Shown here piece by piece: positions 9,155 through 17,957 of a stretch of DNA of 64,000 nucleotides. The translations under genes and the position numbers were made by a program. Positions within the stretch are counted from its first letter, which is position 1; each line of letters opens with the position of its first letter. Below the pieces are notes generated by a model. The model worked only from the letters and a program-made list of their open reading frames with translations, was not told the origin of the DNA and did not search any database. The DNA is from Curtobacterium sp. 458 (lineage in GTDB: Bacteria > Actinomycetota > Actinomycetes > Actinomycetales > Microbacteriaceae), in NCBI RefSeq assembly GCF_030406605.1, contig NZ_CP129104.1, positions 3,615,617-3,679,616 of the forward strand. Direction: 5' to 3'.

Positions 9155-9757
9155 GTGACCGACGAGCTCCGCATCCTCGACGTCGCCGCCCTCAAGGCCC
9201 TGGCGCACCCGCTCCGAGCGCGCCTCCTCGACCTCCTGTCGCAGTACGGGCCGTCGACGGCGACCACCCTCGGCGAGCGGCTCGGCGAGTCGAGCGGCTC
9301 GACGAGCTACCACCTCCGTCAGCTCGAGAAGCACGGTCTCGTGCACGAGCTCCCCGACCGCGGGACCGCCCGTGACCGCTGGTGGCAGCGGACCGAGGGC
9401 CGGTTCAGCATCGGCGGACCGGGCACCGACCTCCCGTCGACCGCGCAGCAGACCGCGACGCAGCTCGCGGGGCTCTCGGTGATGGACTCCGAGAACGACC
9501 TCGTCCGCGACTGGATGACCCGCGACCAGTCGACCGTGCCCGCCGAGTGGCGCGGGACGTCCGGCTCGGTCACCTACGTCGCGTTGACGCCCGAGGAGTA
9601 CGAGGCGATGTGGCAAGAGTTCGACGCCGTCATCGACCGGTACCGGGCCGTCCGGGGTCGCGTCGCCGACCTCCCCGAGGGCGTCCGTCGCGTCTTCACC
9701 CAGATCCGCACCGTCCCGATCATCGACGACGACCAGCCGCAGGAGCCGACACCGTGA
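9155..9757 (+). CDS. ArsR-type winged-helix transcriptional regulator
   Basis: A 200-residue DNA-binding protein. The N-terminal winged helix (residues 8-75) reads ALKALAHPLRARLLDLL, then GSTSYHLRQLEKHGLVHEL, the recognition helix of the ArsR/HTH_20 group that acts without an obvious metal site. The C-terminal half is helical (YEAMWQEFDAVIDRYR) and probably makes contacts between subunits or with a ligand. A long upstream frame exists but overlaps the tRNA-derived repeats; the GTG at 9155 sits at the predicted transcription start. The palindrome over its own promoter indicates autorepression. The downstream 78-residue gene is coupled by GTGA overlap. In relatives such regulators often control an adjacent MFS exporter; none is present here. 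Confidence 0.88.
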   Translation: MTDELRILDVAALKALAHPLRARLLDLLSQYGPSTATTLGERLGESSGSTSYHLRQLEKHGLVHELPDRGTARDRWWQRTEGRFSIGGPGTDLPSTAQQTATQLAGLSVMDSENDLVRDWMTRDQSTVPAEWRGTSGSVTYVALTPEEYEAMWQEFDAVIDRYRAVRGRVADLPEGVRRVFTQIRTVPIIDDDQPQEPTP

Positions 9758-9990
9758 CCACGTTCCAGCCCCGCACCATCCCGACTCCACCCGTCTCCCC
9801 CGTCGAGATCCTCACCAACCGACTCGGCACCGCCCTCGTCCGCTGGAGCCTCCGCCACGCAGAGCTCCGGGCCGTGCGTGCCGTCGTCGATCGCGAGCGA
9901 GCACTGCGACGAGCTGTCGGCACCGGATCGCCGACACTGACGAGCACGAACACCGACGTCGTACTCGCCGAGGTCACCCGCTACCGGTGA
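9754..9990 (+). CDS. Small hypothetical protein coupled to the ArsR-like gene
   Basis: A 78-residue soluble protein starting at a GTG that overlaps the stop of the regulator (GTGA). The first 20 residues are Pro/Thr-rich (FQPRTIPTPPVSPVE). A basic amphipathic helix follows (about 24-58, many Arg and Ala) and then a Thr/Ser-rich end. No known domain is recognisable. Its only functional clue is translational coupling to the repressor, so it may be part of the same response. Codon use matches the neighbours. Confidence 0.55.
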   Translation: MTTFQPRTIPTPPVSPVEILTNRLGTALVRWSLRHAELRAVRAVVDRERALRRAVGTGSPTLTSTNTDVVLAEVTRYR

Positions 9991-10020
9991 TCGGCCGCGA
10001 CCGGCCGTCCCCTGCAGCGG

Positions 10021-10311
10021 TCAGGCGTCGCCGAAGGTGAGCGTGACGTGCGGGCGGTCGCCGAGCTCGACCCCCGCCTGTCGACGCTCCGCCGCCCGGA
10101 GCGGCACGAGGTACCCGCCGTCCTTCGGGAACAGCGAGGTCGTCCAGGACACCCTGCCGATCGTCACCCGGGCGGGGATGACACCCCAGCCGTAGGTGAG
10201 CATCGGAGCGAGCTCGTGGATCGTCTCCGCGGCGTCGGGCGGGACGACGGCGTAGAAGAACGGCGCCGGGCCGCGCCACTCGATGACCTCGCCGTCGAAC
10301 TCGATCTCCAC
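10021..10311 (-). CDS. DUF1905 domain protein
   Basis: A 96-residue single-domain protein. The DUF1905 pattern is clear: FDGEVIEWRGPAPFFYAVVP at the start, a PMLTYGWGVIPARVTIG core with its conserved Gly-rich turn, SLFPKDGGYLVPL, and RPHVTLTF near the end. DUF1905 is a small beta-barrel fold of unknown biochemical function found alone or fused to YdeI-like domains. The frame can be extended to 10374, but the GTG at 10311 has TACGAT exactly 6 nt upstream (10318-10323), the leaderless spacing common here, and gives the usual family length. It converges on the ArsR-like pair. Confidence 0.85.
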   Translation of the reverse strand: MEIEFDGEVIEWRGPAPFFYAVVPPDAAETIHELAPMLTYGWGVIPARVTIGRVSWTTSLFPKDGGYLVPLRAAERRQAGVELGDRPHVTLTFGDA

Positions 10312-10450
10312 GCGGCGATCGTACGACGTCGGGCGAGCCGGTCTCCGGATCCGGAGATGGCCGTTCCGGTGCACGGATCCCGAGGATCGCGCACCGGATC
10401 GGCCACGACCGAACGCGAAGTCACCGTCCGACGCGAGCGGCGGGACGGGC

Positions 10451-10491
10451 GCGCCCCGCGCCTCCAGGCCGGTGCCGGAGCCGCGGGGCGC
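10451..10491 (-). terminator. Hairpin after the Endo-H-like gene, with a repeat-family half-site in its loop
   Basis: Stem GCGCCCCGCG (10451-10460) with CGCGGGGCGC (10482-10491). The loop holds CTCCAGGCCGG from a GCGCCTCC-family half-site (10456-10472). It lies just downstream of the GH18 stop. Confidence 0.55.
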
Positions 10492-10521
10492 ACGAGGCGA
10501 GTCGCCGGAGCGACGCGCGCG

Positions 10522-11481
10522 TCACTGGTACGACGCGGCCTGCCCGTAGAGCACCTGCGTCAACGACGACACGTAGGGCGAGACGTCACCGTCCGGCAGG
10601 TTGTACGTCATGAAGACGCCGTAGCCGTCTGCCTTCGTCCGTTGTGCCAGCGAGACGGCCGCGGACTGCGACGTGTTCTGGATGTCGACGGCGGCCGCGG
10701 ACAGGCGGTCCTTGCCGAGCCCCGGGATCGACGGCGCCGAGTAGGTGCCGTAGTACGGGTTCCAGGCGTAGTCGAGCTGCGAGCCGATCGTCGAGCTCGA
10801 CGAGGCCAGGGCGGAGGACGCCGGGCCGATGTCGTAGAACGAGATGAGCTTGCCGGGCATGTCGGCGCGGAGGGCGCTGATGAGCCACCCGATCGACTGC
10901 TGGTTCGGCTGCGGGGTGCCGTTCACCCCGTAGTCGGAGTACTCGTCGTCGAGGTCCACGCCGTCGAGCCCGTACTTCGCCACGGTCGCCGAGACCTGGG
11001 CCGCGAAGTCGGCAGCAGCCGCCTGCGTCGGGAAGTTCGCGATGCCGGCGCCCTGGTGGTTGCCGAGGATCGACAGCGAGACCTTGATGCCCTTCGCCTG
11101 CAGCGGCCGGATCTGGGTCGCGGCGTCGTCGAGGGTGCGCTGGACGTTCTCGTTGTTGTACAGGACGGCCTTCGACCCGTCCCAGTTGATGTTCGCGGCG
11201 AAGATGATCGCGACGTCGAACGCGTTCGCGCCGTTCGCCAGGGTGTACCGGCCGACGTTCGACAGCTGGTCGTTGTTCACCTCGACGTAGGCGATGCTGG
11301 TCGGCCCGCTCTTCGTGGGCGTCGAGTGCGGCTGTGCTCCGTGCCCGACGCCGTGGTGGGCGCCGACGCCGTGTGACGAACCAGTGGGCGACGGCGCTGC
11401 CGACGCGGCGGAGGGCACGAGCGGTGCCGCCACCATCGCGGCGATGGCCGCCACGATCCCGAACTTCATGGACTTCTTCAT
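10522..11481 (-). CDS. Secreted endo-beta-N-acetylglucosaminidase (GH18, Endo H type)
   Basis: A 319-residue exported enzyme predicted to cut between the two core GlcNAc residues of high-mannose N-glycans and release the glycan from glycoprotein. A signal peptide covers about residues 1-28 (MKKSMKFGIVAAIAAM...). A His/Gly/Pro-rich linker (SHGVGAHHGVGHGAQPH) follows. The TIM barrel starts at about residue 62 (TSIAYVEVNNDQL). The GH18 active-site strand reads DGVDLDDEYSDYG, matching the Endo H form of DxxDxDxE, with the catalytic Glu at its end. The conserved neighbour NGTPQPNQQS supports Endo H rather than chitinase. The ATG at 11481 has GAGGAG 6 nt upstream. Its position beside GH38, a GH-A enzyme and an importer supports a glycan-harvesting role. 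Confidence 0.9.
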   Translation of the reverse strand: MKKSMKFGIVAAIAAMVAAPLVPSAASAAPSPTGSSHGVGAHHGVGHGAQPHSTPTKSGPTSIAYVEVNNDQLSNVGRYTLANGANAFDVAIIFAANINWDGSKAVLYNNENVQRTLDDAATQIRPLQAKGIKVSLSILGNHQGAGIANFPTQAAAADFAAQVSATVAKYGLDGVDLDDEYSDYGVNGTPQPNQQSIGWLISALRADMPGKLISFYDIGPASSALASSSSTIGSQLDYAWNPYYGTYSAPSIPGLGKDRLSAAAVDIQNTSQSAAVSLAQRTKADGYGVFMTYNLPDGDVSPYVSSLTQVLYGQAASYQ

Positions 11482-11550
11482 GACACTCCTCTTCGAGTGA
11501 CGAACCGACCGGCGGATGCCGACCGGGGGCCGGCGGCTGCCGACCGGGGA

Positions 11551-11583
11551 CCGCCGCCGGGGCACCCGAAGCCCCGGCGGCGG
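11551..11583 (-). terminator. Hairpin between the GH38 and Endo-H-like genes
   Basis: 13-bp perfect stem CCGCCGCCGGGGC (11551-11563) with 11571-11583 around a 7-nt loop, 5 nt after the GH38 stop. It suggests that the GH18 gene has its own or attenuated transcription. Confidence 0.65.
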
Positions 11584-11587
11584 AGTC

Positions 11588-14500
11588 TCAGGCGCGCGGG
11601 TACCGGAAGGTGCGCACCTCGTAGGCGTCGACCGGGAACGCGACGACGCCGACGCTGACCGAGGCCGTACCCGGCAGGGCCGCGTCGGGCTCCTCGAGCA
11701 GCGTGACCTCGGCCGGAGCGGACCAGGGGCCGTCCACCGCGATGCCGCCGGTGCCGCGACGGCCGGACGGCTCGTACACGCGCACGATCAGGTCACCGGA
11801 ACGGTCGTCGGCGAGCTTGACGCTCGACAGGACGACGTCGCCGGACACCTGCACGAGCGGCTCGAACCCGTGCGCACCCCTGACGGTCCGTGCGCCCGCG
11901 TTCATGACGACGCCGGCCTCCGTGGCTCCGAGCTGGTCGGTCCCGATGACGATGCCGTACCGGTGGGTCTGCTCGCCCTGGTCGGTCTCGGGGTCGGGGA
12001 ACCGCGGTGCCCGGAGCAGCGAGAGCCGGACGGTGGTGGTGACGTGGCCGTCGACCGCGTCGCGCGTGGTGTCGAACCCGTGGATCGAGTCGTTCACGAG
12101 CGCCACTCCGAACCCCGGCTCCTCGACGAGCACGTACCGGTGCATCGAGGTCTCGAACTTCGCGGCCTCCCACGAGGTGTTCGTGTGCGTCACCCGCTTC
12201 TGTGCGCCGAACTGCGTCTCGGCGACGGTGTGCTCGGCGCGGACGTCGAGGGGGAACGCGACCTTGAGGAACTTCTCGGTCTCGTGCCAGTCCGTCACCT
12301 GCGCGAACTCCAGCGTGCGGGACCCGGGCGCGAGCGTGATCTCCTGTGTCACGGTCGAATCGCCGAAGGCGCGCGACACCACGACCCGTGCGACGCCGCG
12401 GTCGTCGACCGATGCGTCGATCGTCTCGACCGCGACGAGGTCCTCGACCCGGTTGCGGTAGTACCGGTCGACGTCCCAGGCGTCCCACATGTTCGGGAAG
12501 TCCTGGTGCAGCTGCAGCAGGTTCGCGACCTGGCCGGGCGCGATCGCCTCGCGTCCGGTGGTGAGGTCGACCGCGCTCGTCACGAGGCCACGCGCGTCGA
12601 CGACCACGCGGACGAGGTCGTTCGTCAGCACGTACCCGCCGTCCTGTGCGGTCAGCGACACCGGGGTCGCCGCCGGCACGTCGGTCGCCAGGAGGGCGCC
12701 CTGCGCGGGTGCGCCGGCCTGGAGGAACGGGGCGGGGTTCACGACGACGGTCGCGTCACCGGCACCCGTCAGTGCCGACAGGGCGTCGGCGATGACCGCT
12801 TCGAGGCGTGCGGCCGTCTCGGCGTACTTCGCCACCGCTTCGCGGTGCACCCAGGCGATCGAGGTGCCCGGGAGGATGTCGTGGAACTGCTGCAGGAGGA
12901 CCTGCTGCCAGAGGGCGTCGAGCTCGTCGTACGGGTACGCGAAGTCGGTGCGTGCGGCCGCGGTCGCCGCCCACAGCTCCGCCTCGATCAGCAGCTGCTC
13001 GCTCCGGCGGTTGCCCTGCTTCGTCTGGTGCTGGCTCGTGAGCGTCGCGCGGTGCAGCTCGAGGTAGAGCTCCCCCACCCACACCGGCGGGTTCGGCAGC
13101 TCGGCCTTCGCCCGGTCGAAGAACGTGTCCGGGTGCTCCCAGCGGACCTTGGCGCTGCCCTCGAGGTCGGCGAGGCGTGCGGCCGTGCCGGTCATCTCGC
13201 GGGTCGTGCCACCACCGCCGTCACCCCAGCCGACGGGTGCGATCGACCCGGTGGCGAGGCGGTTCTCGCGGAACTGCCGTGAGGCCTTCGCCACCTCTTC
13301 CCCGGACAGCCGGGAGTTGTACGTGTCCATCGACGGGAAGTGCGAGAACACCCGCGACCCGTCGATGCCCTCCCAGAGGAACGTGTGGTGCGGGAACTTG
13401 TTGACCTGGTTCCACGAGATCTTCTGCGTGAAGAACCACTCGAAGCCCGCGCGGCGCATGAGCTGCGGCAGCGCCGGCGAGTACCCGAAGCTGTCCGGCA
13501 GCCAGACGCCCTTCGGTCGGATGCCGAACTCCCGCTCGAAGAACCGCTGTCCCTGCGAGAACTGCCGCACGATGCTCTCGCCCGTGGGCATCACCGTGTC
13601 TGACTCGACCCACATGCCGCCGAGCGGCAGGAACCGGCCGGCCTCGACCGCGGCCTGCACCCGGGCGTACACCTCGGGACGGTGCTCCTTGATCCAGGCG
13701 TACTGCTGCGCGCTCGACATGCCGTAGAGGAAGTCGTCGGTCTGGTCGATGAGCTCGGTCATCGTCGAGGTGGTGCGAGCGACCTTCCGGATCGTCTCGC
13801 GCACCGGCCACAGCCAGGCGGAGTCGATGTGGGCGTGCCCGACCGCCGAGATCGTGTGCGCCGAGGCGTCGGCCGGTGCGGCGAGGACGTCGGCGAGCGC
13901 ACCGCGGGCGTCGGCGGCGGTCTCCGCGATGTGCTGCAGGTCGAGTCGGTCGAGGGCGTCGTCCAGCGCCTGCAGGATCCGCATCCGCCGGGGTCCCTCG
14001 GGCAGCTGCGCCTGGAGCTCGAGGAGCACCTCGAGGTCGAGCGCGAGCTCGTGCACGTCGGACTCGAAGACCGCGAGGTCCATCCGACGCGACGTGTAGA
14101 GGCGCTTCGGGGACGAGGTCTCGATGTCGCCCTCGTGCGTGACGAGGAAGGGGTGGTAGTCGAGCAGGACCGGGTTCGACGCGGCCTCGACGAAGAGCTC
14201 GACCGTCTCACCGCCCGCTGCTTCCTCGGCGATGAGCACCCACTGGTTCCGCGGGTTGATCGACTTCACCGGGGTGCCGTCGGCGAGGTACACGAGCCCC
14301 TCGCACTGGAAGCCCGGCATGTTCTTGTCGAACCCGAGGTCGATCACGGCCTCGACGCGCCGTCCGGCCCAGTCCGCCGGCACGGTCCCGGTCAGCCGGA
14401 ACCACGTCGTGCCCCACGCAGCACCCCACGTCGTGCCGACCTCGTACGGCTCGAAGTCGAGCGCGAGCCCGGCCGCCGGCGGGATCGGCTCACCCGGGAG

Positions 14501-14611
14501 TTCGTGCCAGGCGGTGTCGAGCGGCGTCGCCGTCGCGTGCACCGCGGGCAGGATGCGCTCGTCGAGGACCCGTCGGGCGCGTCCGGTGGTGAGGGGGATG
14601 TCGTCGTGCAT
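11588..14611 (-). CDS. Cytoplasmic alpha-mannosidase, GH38
   Basis: A 1007-residue retaining alpha-mannosidase without signal peptide, so it should act on imported oligosaccharides. An N-terminal beta domain (1-250) precedes the catalytic domain. The first metal-binding motif GHAHIDSAWLWP supplies His261 and Asp263; Asp373 in WLPDSFGYS is the expected nucleophile and zinc ligand. QQFHDILPGTS, near residue 590, carries the fourth ligand. C-terminal beta-sandwich domains follow (GREAIAPGQVANLLQLHQDFPN...). Length and order match bacterial GH38 enzymes of about 1000 residues. It belongs to the minus-strand sugar cluster, 117 nt behind the GH-A gene. Mannose linkage specificity cannot be read from the sequence. 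Confidence 0.95.
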   Translation of the reverse strand: MHDDIPLTTGRARRVLDERILPAVHATATPLDTAWHELPGEPIPPAAGLALDFEPYEVGTTWGAAWGTTWFRLTGTVPADWAGRRVEAVIDLGFDKNMPGFQCEGLVYLADGTPVKSINPRNQWVLIAEEAAGGETVELFVEAASNPVLLDYHPFLVTHEGDIETSSPKRLYTSRRMDLAVFESDVHELALDLEVLLELQAQLPEGPRRMRILQALDDALDRLDLQHIAETAADARGALADVLAAPADASAHTISAVGHAHIDSAWLWPVRETIRKVARTTSTMTELIDQTDDFLYGMSSAQQYAWIKEHRPEVYARVQAAVEAGRFLPLGGMWVESDTVMPTGESIVRQFSQGQRFFEREFGIRPKGVWLPDSFGYSPALPQLMRRAGFEWFFTQKISWNQVNKFPHHTFLWEGIDGSRVFSHFPSMDTYNSRLSGEEVAKASRQFRENRLATGSIAPVGWGDGGGGTTREMTGTAARLADLEGSAKVRWEHPDTFFDRAKAELPNPPVWVGELYLELHRATLTSQHQTKQGNRRSEQLLIEAELWAATAAARTDFAYPYDELDALWQQVLLQQFHDILPGTSIAWVHREAVAKYAETAARLEAVIADALSALTGAGDATVVVNPAPFLQAGAPAQGALLATDVPAATPVSLTAQDGGYVLTNDLVRVVVDARGLVTSAVDLTTGREAIAPGQVANLLQLHQDFPNMWDAWDVDRYYRNRVEDLVAVETIDASVDDRGVARVVVSRAFGDSTVTQEITLAPGSRTLEFAQVTDWHETEKFLKVAFPLDVRAEHTVAETQFGAQKRVTHTNTSWEAAKFETSMHRYVLVEEPGFGVALVNDSIHGFDTTRDAVDGHVTTTVRLSLLRAPRFPDPETDQGEQTHRYGIVIGTDQLGATEAGVVMNAGARTVRGAHGFEPLVQVSGDVVLSSVKLADDRSGDLIVRVYEPSGRRGTGGIAVDGPWSAPAEVTLLEEPDAALPGTASVSVGVVAFPVDAYEVRTFRYPRA

Positions 14612-14688
14612 GGGGTCCTTCCGGGAGGGAGGGCCGGCGTCGCTGCCGGCAGCAGGGCGGATGGTCGGGACTGGCGGTGGTGAGTGCT

Positions 14689-14736
14689 GCCGAGGGTCAG
14701 GGCAGCCGAGGGTCAGGGCAGCCGAGGGTCAGGGCA
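14689..14736. repeat. Three perfect 16-bp tandem copies at the end of the GH-A gene
   Basis: GCCGAGGGTCAGGGCA occurs at 14689-14704, 14705-14720 and 14721-14736 without mismatch. The copy nearest the gene contains its stop codon (14729-14731). Confidence 0.95.
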
Positions 14737-16111
14737 TGGTCGCGGGGTGCGCGACGGTCAGTGCGGTGCCGTCGAGGTCCGTCGGCACCTCCACGATGCT
14801 CGTGACCCCCCGTGCGGTGCGGAGCGTCTCGTCGGCGAGTCGGGAACGCAGGACCACCTGCGGCCCACGGCCGTCCTCCGACGACTCGGCGAGTGCGAGC
14901 CACGCGGCGGCGAACCGGCCACCGGGCGCGCAGTCGGCTCGGGTGCCGTAGCGGGGCGACCCGTCGGCCAGCACGTCGTCGAGGACGAGCGCGGTCGACG
15001 GCGGTGCCACCGGTGCGGCGATCCCCTTGCGGGCGAGGGCGGCGAAGGCCTCCCCCGCCGGCTTGAGCGCGCCGTCGTTGGTGAACAGGCCGAGGTCGTA
15101 CTCGAGCTCGGGGAAGTCCGCGAGCGACCGGGAGACGTCGTGCGAGCACCACCACGTGACGCCGAGGACGTCCTGCGCGCCGGCGACGTGGCGGATCGTC
15201 TGCTCCGTGAACGCCGCGGCGTCCGCGGGTGGGACGACGTTCGTCGGCGCGCCGACCTCCTGCAACCAGTTCGGCCGACGGGGCTCCCGGTTCCAGGCCG
15301 CCGCGAGCTGCAGCAGGTACTCCCCGTGCCGGACCGACCCGGCGCCGAGCGGGCCGTGCAGCGCCGCCGTCCCGTTGAACACCCACGAGTGCGTGACCGT
15401 GGCGTCGCCGTGGTCCGCCGCGTGCTCCGGGCCGAAGGGCTGTGCGTCGTCGTACCAGGCCGCGTCGTACTGCGCGACGGTGACCAGCGGACCCGGACGC
15501 GACCCGGCGAGGGCGGAGGCCGACGGGTCGGAGCCGAGCCGCGCCTCCAGGCCGGACGCACCGGACGCGCCGGACGCACCGGACGCGAGCCCGGAACGCG
15601 CAGCCGCGACCATCGCCGCGGCCCAGGCGTGCCCCTGCTCCGCCGTGGTGTCGTGCGGGGCCGGGTGCGGGGCGTGCGCGAACTGGTTGACCTCGTTGCC
15701 GATCGAGATGCCGAGCAGGTTCGGCTGGTCCGCGACCGCTGCGGCGAGCGCCTCGACGTACGCGGCGGTCGATGCGACGACGTCCGGGTCGGTGAACATG
15801 TTCCGTCGGTGCCAGCTGTCGAGCCAGGACGGCACGAAGTCGAAGCTCGACAGGTGGCCCTGCAACGCGTCGACGTTCACGTCGAGGCCGAACGACCCCG
15901 CGATGTCGACGACGGTCGCGACGTCGCGCAGCGCCGAGGCCCGGATGAGCGTCCGGTTCGGCTGCACGACCGGCCAGAGCGGGAAGATCCGCACGTGGTC
16001 CGCGCCGAGTGACGCGATCGCCTCGAGGTCGCGCGCGGTGTCCGACGGCGAGAAGTCGAGCCAGGAGTGGAACCAGCCGACGGCCGGTGTGTAGTTGACG
16101 CCGAAGCGCAT
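14729..16111 (-). CDS. Clan GH-A glycoside hydrolase, GH5-like (candidate beta-mannosidase)
   Basis: A 460-residue TIM-barrel enzyme with no signal peptide. The two clan GH-A carboxylates are visible 145 residues apart: acid/base Glu140 in LLGISIGNEVNQF and nucleophile Glu285 in NWLQEVGAP. Barrel strands such as GADHVRIFPLWP fit GH5. In the cytoplasm beside an alpha-mannosidase and Endo-H-like enzyme, cleaving the Man-beta-1,4-GlcNAc left after trimming is the natural role, as for GH5_18 enzymes in bifidobacterial N-glycan loci; this is an inference. Its ATG overlaps the permease stop (TGATG). Residues 172-200 (GASGASGASGLEAR) are a low-complexity insertion that contains a copy of the dispersed repeat at 15541-15555. 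Other GH5 beta-glycosidase specificities remain possible. Confidence 0.8.
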   Translation of the reverse strand: MRFGVNYTPAVGWFHSWLDFSPSDTARDLEAIASLGADHVRIFPLWPVVQPNRTLIRASALRDVATVVDIAGSFGLDVNVDALQGHLSSFDFVPSWLDSWHRRNMFTDPDVVASTAAYVEALAAAVADQPNLLGISIGNEVNQFAHAPHPAPHDTTAEQGHAWAAAMVAAARSGLASGASGASGASGLEARLGSDPSASALAGSRPGPLVTVAQYDAAWYDDAQPFGPEHAADHGDATVTHSWVFNGTAALHGPLGAGSVRHGEYLLQLAAAWNREPRRPNWLQEVGAPTNVVPPADAAAFTEQTIRHVAGAQDVLGVTWWCSHDVSRSLADFPELEYDLGLFTNDGALKPAGEAFAALARKGIAAPVAPPSTALVLDDVLADGSPRYGTRADCAPGGRFAAAWLALAESSEDGRGPQVVLRSRLADETLRTARGVTSIVEVPTDLDGTALTVAHPATMP

Positions 16112-17088
16112 CAGCCCTTCACCCCGCCCTCTTCGACGCCCTTGAAGAAGAAGCGCTGCAGCACCGCGAAGATCACCGCGATCGGGATGAACGCGATCAT
16201 CGTGCCGGCCGCGATCATGCGCTGGTCGGTGGCGAACGTGCCCTGGAGGTACTGCAGACCGACCGTGAGCGTCAGGTTCTGCGGCGACTGCAGCACGATG
16301 AGCGGCCAGAGGAAGTCGTCCCACGCCCCGATGAACGAGAAGATCGCGATCACGGCGATGGTGCCCTGCACGGCGGGCAGCGAGATGTACCGCAGGCGCT
16401 GCATCGCGTTCGCACCATCCATCACCGCGGCCTGGTCGATCTCCTCGGGGATCTGCCGGAACGCGTTGAACATGAGCAGCACGTTGAGCGCCGCGATCAT
16501 GCCGGGCAGCGCGACACCGACGAGGTTGTCGGCGAGGCCGAGGTCCTTCACGGTGACGAACTGGCTGATGATCGTGGCCTCGCCCGGCAGCACGAGGGTG
16601 GCGAGGAAGAGCCCGAGGACGGCCTTCCGGAAGCGCCACTGCAGGCGAGCGAGGGCGAAGCCGGCGAGCGTCGCGAACACGATGTTGCCGAACACGTCGA
16701 TCGCGGCGACGAGCAGCGAGTTGCCGATGTACCGCCAGACCGGGATCGCGGCCGCCACCTTGAGGTAGTTCTCGATGGTCGGCTCGGTCGGGATGAACGA
16801 CGGGTTCGCGGTGTAGATGTCCTCGCCGGCGCCCTTGAGCGAGGTCGAGAGCTGCCAGAGGAACGGGCCGATCGTGATGAAGAGGACGACGATCAGCAGG
16901 ACGTAGCGGACCACCTTCTCGCGGGTGGACATGACGCCCCACACCTGGCGGCGGCGGCGCCGTCCATCGCGTCCGTCCGGCCTGGAGGCGCGGTCCGGTT
17001 CCGTCGCGCCGGTCACGTCCGGCGCGGGGGCCGCCACGCCGGCGGCGCCTCCGATGACCGGCTCGGTCGTGTTGGTCGTGTTCGTCAC
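16111..17088 (-). CDS. ABC sugar transporter permease (MalG type)
   Basis: A 325-residue inner-membrane subunit with six predicted helices and the binding-protein-dependent permease signature EEIDQAAVMDGANAMQR (EAA loop) that docks the ATPase. The GTG at 17088 overlaps the upstream permease stop (GTGA) and gives a 52-residue hydrophilic N-terminus before the first helix. That extension contains a dispersed-repeat copy (16979-16993), read here as DRASRPDG. An internal ATG at 16932 (MSTREKVVRYV) would give the usual 273 residues, so the true start is uncertain. It pairs with the MalF-type permease. No ATPase gene is in the cluster, so a shared MsiK-like ATPase encoded elsewhere is expected. Confidence 0.93.
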   Translation of the reverse strand: MTNTTNTTEPVIGGAAGVAAPAPDVTGATEPDRASRPDGRDGRRRRRQVWGVMSTREKVVRYVLLIVVLFITIGPFLWQLSTSLKGAGEDIYTANPSFIPTEPTIENYLKVAAAIPVWRYIGNSLLVAAIDVFGNIVFATLAGFALARLQWRFRKAVLGLFLATLVLPGEATIISQFVTVKDLGLADNLVGVALPGMIAALNVLLMFNAFRQIPEEIDQAAVMDGANAMQRLRYISLPAVQGTIAVIAIFSFIGAWDDFLWPLIVLQSPQNLTLTVGLQYLQGTFATDQRMIAAGTMIAFIPIAVIFAVLQRFFFKGVEEGGVKG

Positions 17089-17957
17089 TTGTCGGCCTTG
17101 CTGTTCATGCGGGCGAGGGCGAGCATCGGGATGAGCGTCACGACGAAGAGCAGGAGGCTCAGGGCGGACGCGTAGCCGAGGTTGCCGGTGAACCCGCGGG
17201 CGTACTGCTGGATGAGCATGACGAGCGAGTTGTCCTGCCCGCCGGGCCCACCCGTGCCGTTGGTGAGGATGTAGAGCTCGCTGAACACCCGGAGCGCGCT
17301 GACGCACACCAGGATGCCGACGAGCGTCATCGTCCCGCGGACCCCGGGCATCGTGACCGACCAGAACCGCCGCACGGCACCGGCGCCGTCGAGCGCCGCG
17401 GCCTCGTGCAGGTCCTTGCCGACGTTCCCGAGGGCCGCGAGGAAGATGATCATGTAGTAGCCGAGGCCCTTCCAGACCGTCAGGCTGATCGCGCTGATGA
17501 GCAGCAGCCACCGGTCGGTGAGGAACGGGATGCCCGCGCCTCCGAGGGCCTTCACGATCTCGTTGATGACCCCGCGGTCGTCGAGGATCCAGGTCCAGAT
17601 GAGGCCGACGACGACCGCGGAGGCGATCACGGGCGTGTAGTACGCCGTGCGGAAGAACGCGATGCCGGGGAGCTTCTGCTGCACGAGCACCGCGATGAGC
17701 AGCGGCAGCACGGTCAGCAGCGGCAGGCAGACCGCCATGTAGATGACGCTGTTGAGGAGCGCCTCCCACACCTGCGGATCGCCGAGCAGGGTCCTGAAGT
17801 TCGCGAGACCCACCCACTGGCTCACGCCCCCGAGGGGGCTGGCGTTGGTGAACGACAGCCGGACGGTGTTGATCGACGGCCAGAGGCTGAACGCGAGCAG
17901 CCAGACGAGTGCCGGCAGGACGAGCAGCCAGGGCGTGAACCAGCGGTTGGCGCGCAT
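17085..17957 (-). CDS. ABC sugar transporter permease (MalF type)
   Basis: A 290-residue permease with six predicted membrane helices, beginning MRANRWFTPWLLVLPALVW. The EAA loop reads LHEAAALDGAGAVRRFWSVT. It is sandwiched between the binding protein and the second permease with overlapping stop and start codons on both sides, so the three are translationally coupled and should be made in fixed ratio. The predicted cargo is an oligosaccharide; the cluster enzymes suggest mannose-containing N-glycan fragments. Confidence 0.95.
   Translation of the reverse strand: MRANRWFTPWLLVLPALVWLLAFSLWPSINTVRLSFTNASPLGGVSQWVGLANFRTLLGDPQVWEALLNSVIYMAVCLPLLTVLPLLIAVLVQQKLPGIAFFRTAYYTPVIASAVVVGLIWTWILDDRGVINEIVKALGGAGIPFLTDRWLLLISAISLTVWKGLGYYMIIFLAALGNVGKDLHEAAALDGAGAVRRFWSVTMPGVRGTMTLVGILVCVSALRVFSELYILTNGTGGPGGQDNSLVMLIQQYARGFTGNLGYASALSLLLFVVTLIPMLALARMNSKADK

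Noticed and set aside
8731-9157. Integrated mobile element at the tRNA-Gly gene
   Set aside because: No integrase, no phage or conjugation genes and no distant direct repeat are present in the window; only the short array remains, so an element cannot be claimed.
10048-11376. A 442-codon plus-strand frame over the GH18 gene
   Set aside because: It is antisense to the GH18 gene, which has a signal peptide and active-site motif; the shadow frame has none.
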